A stretch of 64,000 nt of DNA from assembly GCF_900188275.1 (NCBI RefSeq), contig NZ_FZNY01000008.1:62001-126000 (forward strand), written 5' to 3'. Both the position numbers and the translations under genes were made by a program. The stretch comes from Dokdonia pacifica (GTDB lineage Bacteria; Bacteroidota; Bacteroidia; Flavobacteriales; Flavobacteriaceae). The notes below the pieces were generated by a model that was not told the DNA's origin, did not search any database, and worked only from the letters and a program-made list of their open reading frames with translations. Shown here in pieces: positions 1 through 9,258 of this stretch; within the stretch, counting starts at the first letter, position 1, and each line of letters begins with the position of its first letter.

Positions 1-678
1 CATGATCACATTATCTGCTCCTGCCAGTTTTAATTTCTTTTGAGAAGTTTCATACTCTGCTCTACTTATGATTTTAAGTTTTTGATTTAATTGCCTTGCA
101 CTTAATACAACAAATAAATTATCTGCATCATCTGGCAATGCAGAAATTAGTGTACTAGCTCGTTCTACTCCTGCATTTAACAATATCTCATCTTCATTAG
201 CATTTCCATTTACAAATAATGTATTGGCATCTTCATAACGTTGTACGACATCTTCTTCTTTGTCTATAATAACAAAAGATTTATTGTAGGCACGCAGTTT
301 TTCTACTGCCTGCTTACCATTACGTCCATAACCACATACAATAATGTGATTAGATAATTTATCTATTTGTTTCTGCACTTTTTTATGTTTTATAGTATCA
401 TAAGCGTTTCTACTTATAATATATTCTGTAATTACGGAAATAGCATACCCCACTATAACAACACTACACAATATAAGAATAACTGTGAAAATTTTTGCTT
501 CAGGAGTAAGCGGGTTTACTTCACCAAATCCAACTGTAGTTACTGTAATAACAGTCATATATAGTGCATCTACCCATTCATAACCAGCAATCACCCTATA
601 TCCTAAAACTCCAATCAGTAATGTCACCAACACTAGTGTGATCGCTACATATATTTTAGATCTAAAAAATTCAAACAT
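1..678 (-). CDS. Potassium channel with TrkA-N (RCK) domain, 3' end cut by window
   Basis: Ion channel of the two-transmembrane K+ type fused to a cytoplasmic NAD-binding regulatory domain. Translating the minus strand from the ATG at 678 gives 226 residues that run off the left edge. They contain an N-terminal membrane helix (about 11-28), a pore helix and the selectivity filter TTVGFG (47-52), a second helix (about 63-84) and the Rossmann motif GYGRNG (116-121). The TrkA-N fold then continues to the edge. The start lies 3 bp after the stop of the PspC-like gene, so the two are probably co-transcribed. The family call is secure from filter plus Rossmann motif. The C-terminal part is not visible. 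Confidence 0.9.
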   Translation of the reverse strand, partial: MFEFFRSKIYVAITLVLVTLLIGVLGYRVIAGYEWVDALYMTVITVTTVGFGEVNPLTPEAKIFTVILILCSVVIVGYAISVITEYIISRNAYDTIKHKKVQKQIDKLSNHIIVCGYGRNGKQAVEKLRAYNKSFVIIDKEEDVVQRYEDANTLFVNGNANEDEILLNAGVERASTLISALPDDADNLFVVLSARQLNQKLKIISRAEYETSQKKLKLAGADNVIM

Positions 679-681
679 ATA

Positions 682-963
682 CTATAGATCAAAAACCGAA
701 GTTCGTTTTGTATACACTAAATCTTTGAGCTTTAATAAAAAAGCAGATGTCAGATATAATGCAAAACCAACACCTAATGTTGCAAAAGACATATATATAA
801 AAAACAATCGCACATTTTTTGCTCGCATCCCAAGCCGATCTGCAAGTCGAGAAGAAACATAAAACCCATGCTTCTCAAAATAATGCCTGATATTATATAC
901 AAGTTTTAACATTACTGCAAAATACAAAAGTATATGTACATCCTTTGTATCTTTTTGCATCAT
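682..963 (-). CDS. PspC-like small membrane protein
   Basis: A 93-residue protein with a basic, helical N-terminal half and one strongly hydrophobic stretch (about 53-77), followed by a short charged tail. It resembles the short PspC-domain proteins of Flavobacteriia, which sit in the inner membrane, but I cannot confirm the domain without a profile search. Two in-frame starts are plausible: the tandem ATG-ATG at 963/960, or the internal Met at 909 that gives the 75-residue form beginning MLKLVYN. It ends 3 bp before the potassium channel start, suggesting a two-gene operon. Its function is unknown. Confidence 0.6.
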   Translation of the reverse strand: MMQKDTKDVHILLYFAVMLKLVYNIRHYFEKHGFYVSSRLADRLGMRAKNVRLFFIYMSFATLGVGFALYLTSAFLLKLKDLVYTKRTSVFDL

Positions 964-1009
964 AATATCACAAATATCCTATTAAAGACGTATTTTTAAA
1001 TAAAAAACT

Positions 1010-1183
1010 ATGTTTGGACTTTTTGGAAAAAAATCACCACTAGAAAAACTACAGAAACAGCACAAAAAAATACTTGAAGATGCGTTTAAACTTTCAAAAA
1101 TTAATCGTTCAGAAAGTGATGCGTTATATGCAAAAGCTGCCGAAATAGAAAAAGAGATTGCTACACTTTCTGTTAATAAATAA
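1010..1183 (+). CDS. Lacal_2735 family small protein
   Basis: A 57-residue ORF starting MFGLFGKKSPLEKL, followed by a charged helical stretch containing repeated Lys/Glu and ending TLSVNK. The MFGLFGKK start and the helical body rich in K, E and A match the flavobacterial family named Lacal_2735, which has no known function. It reads away from the PspC-like gene, with only 46 bp between the two starts, so that gap must hold divergent promoters. dnaX begins 58 bp downstream. Confidence 0.7.
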   Translation: MFGLFGKKSPLEKLQKQHKKILEDAFKLSKINRSESDALYAKAAEIEKEIATLSVNK

Positions 1184-1228
1184 ATTAGAAATCTTTTTAG
1201 CAATAGGTAGTTTTTGAAATCCCTATTT

Positions 1229-1236
1229 TATATTTG
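1229..1236 (+). promoter_or_regulatory. Putative -7 box of dnaX promoter
   Basis: TATATTTG matches the Bacteroidetes -7 consensus TAnnTTTG exactly and ends 5 bp before the dnaX ATG. Transcription would then start at or near the start codon, giving a leaderless message. No clear -33 TTG is seen at the usual spacing. Confidence 0.45.
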
Positions 1237-1241
1237 TAGCT

Positions 1242-3104
1242 ATGGAACATTTCATCGTATCTGCTAGAAAATACCGCCCTCAGACATTTAAAGATGTTGT
1301 GGGTCAGCAGGCTATAACCAATACGCTTGAAAATGCCATTGCCAATAATCACCTCGCACAAGCTCTTTTATTTTGTGGCCCTCGTGGTGTAGGGAAAACA
1401 AGTTGTGCGCGTATTTTAGCAAAACGAATTAATCAGGATGAAAATACACGCCCAGATGAAGATTTTGCTTTTAATATTTTTGAATTAGATGCCGCTTCTA
1501 ATAATTCTGTAGATGATATTAGAAATCTTATTGATCAGGTACGTATTCCTCCGCAAGTTGGCACCTATAAAGTTTATATTATTGACGAGGTTCATATGTT
1601 ATCACAAGCCGCTTTTAATGCGTTCTTAAAAACATTGGAAGAACCACCTAAGCATGCCATCTTTATACTTGCTACTACAGAAAAACATAAAATCATACCT
1701 ACTATATTATCGCGTTGCCAAATTTTTGATTTCAAAAGAATCACGGTAACAGATGCAAGAAAACATCTTGTTCAAATTGCACAAGAAGAAGGTATAGAAG
1801 CAGATGAAGAGGCTTTGCATATCATTGCTCAAAAAGCAGATGGTGCGATGCGAGATGCTTTATCTATATTTGATAGAGTTGTGAGTTTTAGCGGTAAAAC
1901 GCTTTCGCGAAAAGCGGTAACAGAAAACTTAAATGTTTTAGATTATGACACCTACTTTACGGCTACAGATCATATTCTAAAAAACGACATTCCACAATTG
2001 CTTTTACAATTTAATGATATACTATCTAGAGGATTTGATGGTCATCATTTTATTGCAGGACTTGCCTCTCACTTTAGAGATTTAATGGTTTGCAAGAATC
2101 CACCAACCATACATCTACTAGAAGTAGGCGATGGCACAAAAAAGAAATATTACGAGCAATCACAACAAACTGAACTTGCTTTTTTATTAAAAGCAATTGA
2201 TATGGCAAATAGTTGTGATCTCACCTATAAAACAAGTCGTAACCAAAGACTACTTGTAGAACTTTGCCTGATGCAACTTGCCTCTATCACCTATGATGGA
2301 GAAAAAAAAAATGACCAACCTTTCATAATTCCACCGTCGTTTTACAAGCTATCACCTGAAAGTGCTCAAAAAGCAGATAGGACATTAAAAGCATCTGTTC
2401 CTATTACCAAGACTACTGAAGCGCCAACGCAACCAGTAGCGCCCATAGAGACTTCAGTCCAACCTGCTATTGAAAAAGAAGAAAATAGTGTTGCCATAAA
2501 TGTTACGACTCCAGCACAACCAGCAGCACACATAGAAACTTCAGTCCAACCTACGGTTGAAAAAACGCATACAGAAACACCACCTGAAGCCCCAAAAACA
2601 ACCCCTAAACCAGATGTGGTACAACCTAAAATTGCCATTACAAAAGAGCGAATTTCTGGGCTATCTATAAAAGGCTTACAACGTAAGAAAGAGTTAGAAG
2701 AAAAACGTAAAGAGCAGAAAGTAGATGTTACAAATCTACCTAAAGAGCCTTTTACAGAAATAGCAATGCAAGCAGCCTGGAAAGAATACGTCGTTAAATT
2801 ATCTAATAGAGGAGAAAAAATCATAGCTTCCAATTTAGAAGCAGACACTCCAAAACTAGATGGTACCATCATAAAATTAGAATACCCTAATGCAACTATG
2901 AAGGTAGAGGTAGAAAGAGCGCAAGGACCTTTACTAGAATTCCTTAAAAGGAAATTGAATAACTATGACATCACTCTTGATATTATCGTAAATGAGGAAG
3001 TACAACGTAAATACGCTTATACACCTCAAGAAAAATATGATAAATTAAAGGAGTATAATCCCGATTTAGAAATTCTTAAACGTGCATTTGATTTAGAATT
3101 ATAA
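1242..3104 (+). CDS. dnaX: DNA polymerase III subunit gamma/tau
   Basis: Clamp-loader ATPase of the replisome. The AAA+ module has Walker A GPRGVGKTS (46-54), Walker B VYIIDEVH (111-118) and an SRC sensor motif (about 157). A low-complexity Pro/Thr/Glu linker (about 370-460) follows, then a tau-like C-terminal domain. The Cys4 zinc module found after the Walker A helix in E. coli DnaX is missing: the segment 61-78 has no cysteines. As far as I recall this is normal for Flavobacteriia. The linker contains an imperfect internal duplication built on ETSVQP. The coding sequence holds one TTTCGCGAAA palindrome (1903-1912). miaE starts 3 bp after its stop. Confidence 0.95.
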   Translation: MEHFIVSARKYRPQTFKDVVGQQAITNTLENAIANNHLAQALLFCGPRGVGKTSCARILAKRINQDENTRPDEDFAFNIFELDAASNNSVDDIRNLIDQVRIPPQVGTYKVYIIDEVHMLSQAAFNAFLKTLEEPPKHAIFILATTEKHKIIPTILSRCQIFDFKRITVTDARKHLVQIAQEEGIEADEEALHIIAQKADGAMRDALSIFDRVVSFSGKTLSRKAVTENLNVLDYDTYFTATDHILKNDIPQLLLQFNDILSRGFDGHHFIAGLASHFRDLMVCKNPPTIHLLEVGDGTKKKYYEQSQQTELAFLLKAIDMANSCDLTYKTSRNQRLLVELCLMQLASITYDGEKKNDQPFIIPPSFYKLSPESAQKADRTLKASVPITKTTEAPTQPVAPIETSVQPAIEKEENSVAINVTTPAQPAAHIETSVQPTVEKTHTETPPEAPKTTPKPDVVQPKIAITKERISGLSIKGLQRKKELEEKRKEQKVDVTNLPKEPFTEIAMQAAWKEYVVKLSNRGEKIIASNLEADTPKLDGTIIKLEYPNATMKVEVERAQGPLLEFLKRKLNNYDITLDIIVNEEVQRKYAYTPQEKYDKLKEYNPDLEILKRAFDLEL

Positions 3105-3107
3105 TCT

Positions 3108-3713
3108 ATGGAAGAAAAAGAGCCTATACAGATGCTACATCTTAAATTGCCCACAGATCCAAGATGGGTAAATATTGTAGAAAAAAACATTGACGAAATC
3201 CTTACAGATCATGCATATTGTGAACAAAAAGCAGCCTCATCTGCTATTTCATTTATTATTGGTTTTCCAGAGTATTCAGAACTAGTATCAGAAATGAGCG
3301 ACTTAGCACAAGAAGAAATGAGTCACTTTAAAATGGTACATGATATTATGACTGAGCGTGGCTTAACACTAGGAAGAGAACGTAAAGATGCATATGTACA
3401 TAAATTGCGTTTTTACTTCCCGAAAGGGGGATCAAGAGTAGAGAGTTTAATTAATAGGCTTCTTGTAGCGGCCCTTATTGAAGCTAGAAGTTGTGAACGT
3501 TTTCGTTTACTTTCTGAAGAATTAGAAGATAAAAAATTGGCGCGATTTTATAAGAAACTAATGATTAGTGAGGCTGGACATTACACCATGTTTTTACGCT
3601 TTGCTCGTCAGTATGGTGAACGAAAAATAGTAGACGCAAAATGGCAAGAACTTCTTGAATTTGAAGCTCAAGTAATGAAAGATCTTAGCGTAAGTGAAAG
3701 CATTCATGGGTAG
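3108..3713 (+). CDS. miaE: tRNA-(ms2io6A) hydroxylase
   Basis: Di-iron enzyme that hydroxylates the isopentenyl side chain of ms2i6A37 in tRNA. The 201-residue helical protein has the ferritin-like ligands expected for MiaE: a Glu in HAYCEQKAA (about 39), the EExxH motif QEEMSH (69-73), then a Glu in the ARSCERF helix and the second E-x-x-H in SEAGHY. An internal Met at 3132 (MLHLKLPTDPRW) could be the true start. The gene follows dnaX by 3 bp and ends at a strong shared terminator. Confidence 0.9.
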   Translation: MEEKEPIQMLHLKLPTDPRWVNIVEKNIDEILTDHAYCEQKAASSAISFIIGFPEYSELVSEMSDLAQEEMSHFKMVHDIMTERGLTLGRERKDAYVHKLRFYFPKGGSRVESLINRLLVAALIEARSCERFRLLSEELEDKKLARFYKKLMISEAGHYTMFLRFARQYGERKIVDAKWQELLEFEAQVMKDLSVSESIHG

Positions 3714-3736
3714 TATCTTATCATTATAATAAAACA

Positions 3737-3769
3737 AAAAATCCCGAATCATTAGATTCGGGATTTTTT
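3737..3769. terminator. Bidirectional intrinsic terminator
   Basis: The stem ATCCCGAATC / GATTCGGGAT with an ATTA loop is flanked by A-rich and T-rich tracts on both sides. It lies between the convergent miaE (+) and PorT-like (-) genes and can serve both. Confidence 0.85.
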
Positions 3770-3791
3770 GTTTTTATTTAAAATAGTTTAC

Positions 3792-4436
3792 TTATAATCG
3801 GTAACCAATACTTATGGTAAAGTAACTATTTTTCCCTTCAGCATTTGTTAATATATTATCTGTGTTTGGAGTAATATCAGCAGTCTGAGAGAATAACGGC
3901 AGTACTACAGCAGCATCGTCTTCAAATACATCTGTAAAACCAATTGTATATCTAGCTTCTACAAATATATTCTCTGTAAATTGATATCCAAACCCTCCAA
4001 ATCCTGAAAATTCAAAACTTGTAAAATTAGCAGATTGCTCAAATGCAGATATTTTTAATCCAGCTTGAGGTCCAACATTTACAAAGAATTTATCAAGATT
4101 AATTTTAAGCCCTAATGGCAATTGAAGGTATTCATAACGAAGTCCTTCAAATTTATTTCCTTGAGCAGAATATGCAAATTCAGGTTGAAAACTTAAACGC
4201 TCACTAAGTGGTATTTCTGCAAAAAACGAAGCTGCAAAACCAATTCTACTCCCTTCTTGAGAATCAAATCCACCTTGTCTAGGTGTATCGCCTGCTGTAT
4301 TTACAATATCAAAAGAAAAGCTATTAATCTGACTTACATTCAACCCTAATTTAAAACCATATCCTATTTCTTGTCCATAGGATAATGAACAGAATACAAA
4401 CATAAAAATGCTAGATAACAATGTAATTTTTTTCAT
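3792..4436 (-). CDS. PorT-like outer-membrane beta-barrel protein
   Basis: A 214-residue secreted protein. The signal peptide MKKITLLSSIFMFVFCSLSYG is followed by alternating hydrophobic strands with Gly and aromatic girdle residues, and the C-terminus is a typical barrel strand (YFTISIGYRL). This is the architecture of the PorT / outer membrane beta-barrel domain family of Bacteroidetes. The specific role is unknown: family members range from T9SS assembly (PorT itself) to uncharacterised barrels. It stands alone, with about 200 bp upstream and a terminator downstream. Confidence 0.75.
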   Translation of the reverse strand: MKKITLLSSIFMFVFCSLSYGQEIGYGFKLGLNVSQINSFSFDIVNTAGDTPRQGGFDSQEGSRIGFAASFFAEIPLSERLSFQPEFAYSAQGNKFEGLRYEYLQLPLGLKINLDKFFVNVGPQAGLKISAFEQSANFTSFEFSGFGGFGYQFTENIFVEARYTIGFTDVFEDDAAVVLPLFSQTADITPNTDNILTNAEGKNSYFTISIGYRL

Positions 4437-4637
4437 AATCTATAAGTGTTATATACTATAAAATTGTTGTTCTAATACAACTCTTCTATAGCTAAAGTAT
4501 TTATCTTCCGAGTGAAAGATACATTCTTTTGTGGGTTTAATGAAAAAAAACAAAAGAAGGATGACTATTAATCTTTGAATGTTTAAAAAACATCGATTAA
4601 TGACCAGTATTGGTTTCAAGTTGAACGATAAAACCCT

Positions 4638-5525
4638 CTATTTTGTCTTGTATAATGTCTTTATAATACCATCTGAGAGTCCAATACTAGGCACAACAAT
4701 ATGTTCTGCATTAGACCATTTCATAGTTCTCAAGTAAATTTCAAGTGCTGGAATAATTACATCAGCTCTATCGGGATTAAGACCTAATTTAACAACACGC
4801 TCATCATAACTTAACGCATCTAACATTTCATAAAAATTGAGCATATTTAAATAAGAAAGAGATTTCCTTGATTTCTTCCTATTCATTTTAATAATCTTAT
4901 TGATATTACCTCCAGAACCAATAACTGTGATTTTAGAATACCCATTTGTATGTTCCTTAATCCAATCAGATAGTGCTACCCACTTAGATTCATCTACAAG
5001 GTTTTTTAAAATACGTACAGTTCCTATTTTAAAGGATTTAGAAACTTTAACCTCTCCTTGATCATATAAAGTACATTCTGTACTTCCTCCTCCAACATCA
5101 ACATACAAATACACTTTATCTTTTTCTATAACACTATATAAGTCTGTTGCAGCAATAATAGCTGCTTCTTCTTTTCCATCAATAATTTCTATCTCTACAG
5201 AAGATGTTTCTTTTATAATTTGCACCACCTCATCTCCATTTGAAGCTTCACGCATAGCAGATGTTGCACAAGCTCTATAATACTTAACTTGATGAGCATT
5301 CATAAGCAATCTAAACGCCTGCATGGCATCTATCATTCTTTGCTTATTTTTTTCTGAAATTTCACCTACAGAAAAAACATCCTCACCTAAACGAATAGGA
5401 ACTCTGATTAACTCATTCTTTTTAAATAATGTAGGACTATTTTCTTGTTCTATAACATTAGCAATCAGAAGTCTTATAGCGTTAGAACCTATATCAATAG
5501 CAGCATATTTTTCAATAGTCAACAT
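4638..5525 (-). CDS. Ppx/GppA family exopolyphosphatase
   Basis: An ASKHA-fold phosphatase that removes terminal phosphate from polyphosphate or (p)ppGpp. The phosphate-1 motif DIGSNAIRLLI begins at residue 11 and the phosphate-2 motif VDVGGGSTEC at about 142. At 295 residues it is the short two-lobed form without the C-terminal HD domain of E. coli Ppx. Its ATG overlaps the ppk1 stop by one base (TAATG), so it is translationally coupled to ppk1. Polyphosphate is therefore the likely substrate. Confidence 0.88.
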   Translation of the reverse strand: MLTIEKYAAIDIGSNAIRLLIANVIEQENSPTLFKKNELIRVPIRLGEDVFSVGEISEKNKQRMIDAMQAFRLLMNAHQVKYYRACATSAMREASNGDEVVQIIKETSSVEIEIIDGKEEAAIIAATDLYSVIEKDKVYLYVDVGGGSTECTLYDQGEVKVSKSFKIGTVRILKNLVDESKWVALSDWIKEHTNGYSKITVIGSGGNINKIIKMNRKKSRKSLSYLNMLNFYEMLDALSYDERVVKLGLNPDRADVIIPALEIYLRTMKWSNAEHIVVPSIGLSDGIIKTLYKTK

Positions 5526-7588
5526 TAATCATTCAGCGCATTTAAGTAATAATCATAAGTCGCAAATTGAGATCTTACCTTTGGTTTATCATTCTCTACA
5601 TATGCATTATCCTGTCTCTCATTAAGTTTTCGTGCCTTTACATTATCATTCCAGCATATATCTAGTGTTTTTAAGATTTCTCTTTTAACATCTTGATCAT
5701 AAATAGGGCAACTCACCTCTACTCTATTGTCTAAATTACGAGACATCCAATCTGAAGAAGATATATAAACTTTAGACTCGTCACCTTTTCCAAAAACATA
5801 TACTCTAGGATGCTCTAAGAATTTATCTATCACGCTAATAGCACGTATATTTTCACTTAATCCAGGTACTCCAGGAATCAAACAACAAATACCTCGTATA
5901 ATTAAATCTATTTTCACTCCAGCTTGACTAGCTTCATACAACCTATCAATAATAGCATAATTAGATAGACTATTCAGTTTAAGACAAATATATCCTTTTC
6001 CTCCTTCTTCTACTTTTTCTATTTCTTCATCTATTAATCTATAGAACGTATTTCTACTGTAATGAGGAGATACTACTAAATGCTTATACTTATTGACGAT
6101 ATAATTTGTATCAAAAAACACAAATAACTTAGACAAATCTTTTAGGATTTTTTGATCTGCTGTAAACAAGGTATAGTCTGTATAAATATTGGCTGTCTTA
6201 TGATTAAAATTACCTGTACTTATAAAGCCATATCTCACTATTTTTTCCTGTTCTTCTCTCTCTATCACACACACTTTACTATGCACTTTTAATCCAGGTA
6301 CACCAAAAATAAGTTTCACTCCTTGGTTTTCCATTTGCTTAGCATACATCATATTTGACTCTTCGTCAAAACGCGCTCGCAACTCTATTTGAACAGTTAC
6401 TTCTTTTCCATTTTGAGCTGCATTAATTAAAGCACTGGCTATATGAGATATTTTTGCAAGTCTATAGATCGTAATTTTTACCGACCTTACTTTTGGATCT
6501 AATGCCGCCTCTCGTAAAAACTTAATGGTATAAGCAAATGTGTGATAAGGAGCATATTGCAAGTAGTCTTTTTGAGCTATTTTCTCAAACATACTACAAT
6601 CCAAAGTAATCCCTTTTATAGGAAGCGGTTTCTGTTTTGGGTATAATAAATCTTTTCGCCCTAAACTAGGGAATCCCATATAATCCTTTCGGTTATGATA
6701 TCTCCCACCTGGAATGATACTATCATCATTTTCTATATCCAGTTTTTTAAGCAAGAAAGCTAATGTCTCCTCCTCTATCGTCTTATCGTATACAAAACGT
6801 ACAGGCGCTCCATCTTCTCTACCTTGTACAGACTTTGATAGTTTTTCTATAAAACTTTTACCTAAATCTGATTCTATATCCAGCTCAGCATCACGTGTAA
6901 TTTTAATCATGTGAGCTGAGATAAATTTATAATCAAAAATATTGAAGATACTATCCAGATTATATCGTATGACATCATCTATCATAATAATACGATCCTG
7001 ATCATCTATTTTAGGAAGCACAATAAAACGATCGATACTACTAGGAATTTCAAGCAATGCATACATAGGCGCTTCCTCACCATTCATCACCATTTTTATA
7101 GTAAGGTATGCATCTAAATCCTGTATACGTGGTAACTCTACATCTTCACGTAAGATAATAGTTTCAATCGCTGGGCTTATCTCTTCTGTAAAAAAGTCTT
7201 TTACAAACCTCTGATGCTCTTCATGCTCAATCTCTGTTTCTTTAATTACATGAATTCCTTCCGCTTCAAGCTTTTTATAAATATCCTGTAAGATATGTAA
7301 ACTTTCTGCCTGTTGTTGTATCACAATATCTGTAATCATGGGCAGAAGCTCTTCTGCTGTATATACCCCTAATGCTTTTCTACCCTTACGTCCAGCTCGC
7401 ACAATACGACGAACTGTAGCATAACGAACTTTAAAAAATTCATCAAGATTATTAGAAAAGATACCTAAAAAACGGAGTCGTTCTATTAAAGGGACGGTCT
7501 CATCGGCAGCTTCTTGTAATACACGCCCATTAAACTGTAACCAACTTAACTCTCTATTTATATACTTGCTCTTCTGGAGTTCATTCAT
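5525..7588 (-). CDS. ppk1: Polyphosphate kinase 1
   Basis: Reversible ATP:polyphosphate phosphotransferase, 687 residues, the full family length. It starts YINRELSWLQFNGRVLQEA, the typical N-terminal domain. The phospho-accepting histidine lies in GLKVHSKVC (about 430), and a second conserved histidine in TGNFNHKTANIYTDY. It is the third gene of pdxH - sixA-like - ppk1 - ppx, 3 bp after the sixA-like gene and overlapping ppx by 1 bp. The operon pairs polyphosphate synthesis with hydrolysis. Confidence 0.96.
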   Translation of the reverse strand: MNELQKSKYINRELSWLQFNGRVLQEAADETVPLIERLRFLGIFSNNLDEFFKVRYATVRRIVRAGRKGRKALGVYTAEELLPMITDIVIQQQAESLHILQDIYKKLEAEGIHVIKETEIEHEEHQRFVKDFFTEEISPAIETIILREDVELPRIQDLDAYLTIKMVMNGEEAPMYALLEIPSSIDRFIVLPKIDDQDRIIMIDDVIRYNLDSIFNIFDYKFISAHMIKITRDAELDIESDLGKSFIEKLSKSVQGREDGAPVRFVYDKTIEEETLAFLLKKLDIENDDSIIPGGRYHNRKDYMGFPSLGRKDLLYPKQKPLPIKGITLDCSMFEKIAQKDYLQYAPYHTFAYTIKFLREAALDPKVRSVKITIYRLAKISHIASALINAAQNGKEVTVQIELRARFDEESNMMYAKQMENQGVKLIFGVPGLKVHSKVCVIEREEQEKIVRYGFISTGNFNHKTANIYTDYTLFTADQKILKDLSKLFVFFDTNYIVNKYKHLVVSPHYSRNTFYRLIDEEIEKVEEGGKGYICLKLNSLSNYAIIDRLYEASQAGVKIDLIIRGICCLIPGVPGLSENIRAISVIDKFLEHPRVYVFGKGDESKVYISSSDWMSRNLDNRVEVSCPIYDQDVKREILKTLDICWNDNVKARKLNERQDNAYVENDKPKVRSQFATYDYYLNALND

Positions 7589-7591
7589 TCT

Positions 7592-8074
7592 TTATAATTC
7601 TTTAGGTATGCATGTAAAAATAGTCTCTCCCAGACTTATATCCTTCCAATGATCTGTATTAAATTTAATAGCTGTAAACCCACATGTTGGTACATTATCT
7701 ACATAATTATTTCCATATGTATTTACAAAATTAGTCATTGCATTATTATGTCCAAAAACCATAAGACAGCTTACAGAATCATCACAATTCCGAATCACTT
7801 CTAGCAAATCACGTCCATCAAAATCATACAGTTTGTAATCCAATTTGATTTCTTCTTCAGGTATTTGATACGCTTTCGCGAAAAAAAACGAAGTGGTCTT
7901 AGCACGCATCGCATCACTACTCATCATCAGGTCTGGCTTTGGCATCTTACTTGCCACATGAGCTGCCACTCTTGGCGCATCATTGAGTCCTCTATCATTT
8001 AAAGGGCGTTCGTGATCTATCACATCAAATTTCCAACTTGACTTCGCATGTCTAACTAAATACAATGTTTTCAT
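7592..8074 (-). CDS. SixA-like histidine phosphatase
   Basis: A 160-residue histidine phosphatase (phosphoglycerate mutase-like fold). The RHG-type motif LVRHAKSSW (6-14) carries the catalytic His, and a second conserved His is in VFGHNNAMTNF. Length and the RHAKSSW form match the SixA / phosphohistidine phosphatase subgroup. The substrate is unknown. Tight packing (3 bp on each side) with pdxH and ppk1 suggests a link to phosphate metabolism. A TTTCGCGAAA palindrome (7874-7883) is embedded in the coding sequence, where it encodes Phe-Ala-Lys. Confidence 0.85.
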   Translation of the reverse strand: MKTLYLVRHAKSSWKFDVIDHERPLNDRGLNDAPRVAAHVASKMPKPDLMMSSDAMRAKTTSFFFAKAYQIPEEEIKLDYKLYDFDGRDLLEVIRNCDDSVSCLMVFGHNNAMTNFVNTYGNNYVDNVPTCGFTAIKFNTDHWKDISLGETIFTCIPKEL

Positions 8075-8077
8075 ATC

Positions 8078-8722
8078 TCAGGGCGCTAAACGTTCTTTTA
8101 TCCATTGCTGATCTTCCAGTTTATACCGAATCCTATCATGAAGTCTACTCGGTCTTCCTTGCCAAAACTCCATAGAAACAGGTGTTACTATATAACCACC
8201 CCAATGTGATGGCCTTGTAATATCTTCATGCTCATATTTCGCTTTAAGCGCAGTCATTTTATCTTCTAAAACCTGACGATTTTCAATAACCGTACTCTGA
8301 TCTGAAACCAAAGCGCCTAACTGACTATCTTTAGGTCGTGCATTAAAATAACGATCCGACCGTTCTGGAGTTACTTTACGTACCTCTCCTTTAATCACTA
8401 TTTGACGCTCCATACTAGGCCAAAAAAAAGAGAGCCCAATCTTCGCATGCTTTGCCATACTCACCCCCTTCTCACTCTCATAATTTGTATAAAATACAAA
8501 TCCCTCTTGATCATACTCTTTAAGCAATACAATACGAGATTTAGGGAAACCATCTTCTCCTAATGTAGCAAGCGTCATCGCATTAGGTTCTTTTACCCCG
8601 CCATCTTCTTCTATTTCCTTATACCAAATAGCAAATTGCTCCATAGGATGTGCGCTCATATCGTCTATAAGCAAAGCTCCTTTTGCATAATTTTGTCTAA
8701 ATGCATGTAAGTCTCTATTCAT
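8078..8722 (-). CDS. pdxH: Pyridoxamine 5'-phosphate oxidase
   Basis: FMN enzyme making pyridoxal 5'-phosphate from PNP or PMP, the last step of B6 synthesis and salvage. At 214 residues it has full family length. Signature segments are MTLATLGEDGFPKSRIVLLKE, FYTNYESEKG (FMN phosphate site), WPSMERQIVIKG and the C-terminal WQGRPSRLHDRI. First gene of the leftward pdxH - sixA-like - ppk1 - ppx operon. Upstream, a TACCTTAG sequence (one mismatch to TAnnTTTG) ends 5 bp before the ATG, a possible leaderless promoter. Confidence 0.95.
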   Translation of the reverse strand: MNRDLHAFRQNYAKGALLIDDMSAHPMEQFAIWYKEIEEDGGVKEPNAMTLATLGEDGFPKSRIVLLKEYDQEGFVFYTNYESEKGVSMAKHAKIGLSFFWPSMERQIVIKGEVRKVTPERSDRYFNARPKDSQLGALVSDQSTVIENRQVLEDKMTALKAKYEHEDITRPSHWGGYIVTPVSMEFWQGRPSRLHDRIRYKLEDQQWIKERLAP

Positions 8723-8875
8723 ACGTGCTAAGGTACGAGAAAGCTAACGAAGTTAAAAGAAGTCACTCAGGGTTTTACACAGAATTAACCTTATATAACC
8801 CACTTTTAAATAGGGGCATTCACCCCTTGCTATAATCTATTGACTTTTATAACTTTACAAGTAAACTATTCTCAC

Positions 8876-9247
8876 ATGAAATCACAAAGACATTTCCTAC
8901 CATACTGCTACATAGCATGTACCCTATTTTTGCTTAGTAGTATCACCTCTTGCGTTAGTACTCGTGTCGAAGCAAATCCATATCAAGATGGTGCTGTAAA
9001 TATTGCATGCCAAAAAAAAAGTAGCTGGAGCTACTTCTGGGGATTAAAACAAAAAACGGTAAGTGCCAATCCAGAAATAGAAGGCACCGAATGTCCGTGT
9101 AGAAATAAAGCCATGACTTGGGTTCAAACAAAATCATCTTTAGGAGATTTCTTATTAAGCTTAGTCACTGTAGGAACTGTAAATCATAGAACCGTTACCT
9201 ATGGCTGTGCAAGAGATCAAGAAGGTGATGGAGGATTAGACGATTAA
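8876..9247 (+). CDS. Bor-like small lipoprotein
   Basis: A 123-residue predicted lipoprotein. The signal peptide from the Met at 8876 ends in the lipobox SITSC (Cys at about 26). A longer reading from 8840 is possible but would put 12 extra residues before a normal signal peptide. The mature part has the Trp-Phe-Gly-Leu segment, a Cys-Pro-Cys and a hydrophobic block ending VNHRTVTYGC, the pattern of the Bor/Iss family of small surface lipoproteins. That assignment is by eye. It lies 11 bp before the FAD oxidase gene and is probably co-transcribed. Confidence 0.6.
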   Translation: MKSQRHFLPYCYIACTLFLLSSITSCVSTRVEANPYQDGAVNIACQKKSSWSYFWGLKQKTVSANPEIEGTECPCRNKAMTWVQTKSSLGDFLLSLVTVGTVNHRTVTYGCARDQEGDGGLDD

Positions 9248-9258
9248 TACCACATAGT

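Noticed and set aside
2366-2872. 168-codon antisense ORF inside dnaX
   Set aside because: It lies opposite the Pro/Thr-rich linker of dnaX, where the antisense frame stays open by composition; no motif or start signal supports it.
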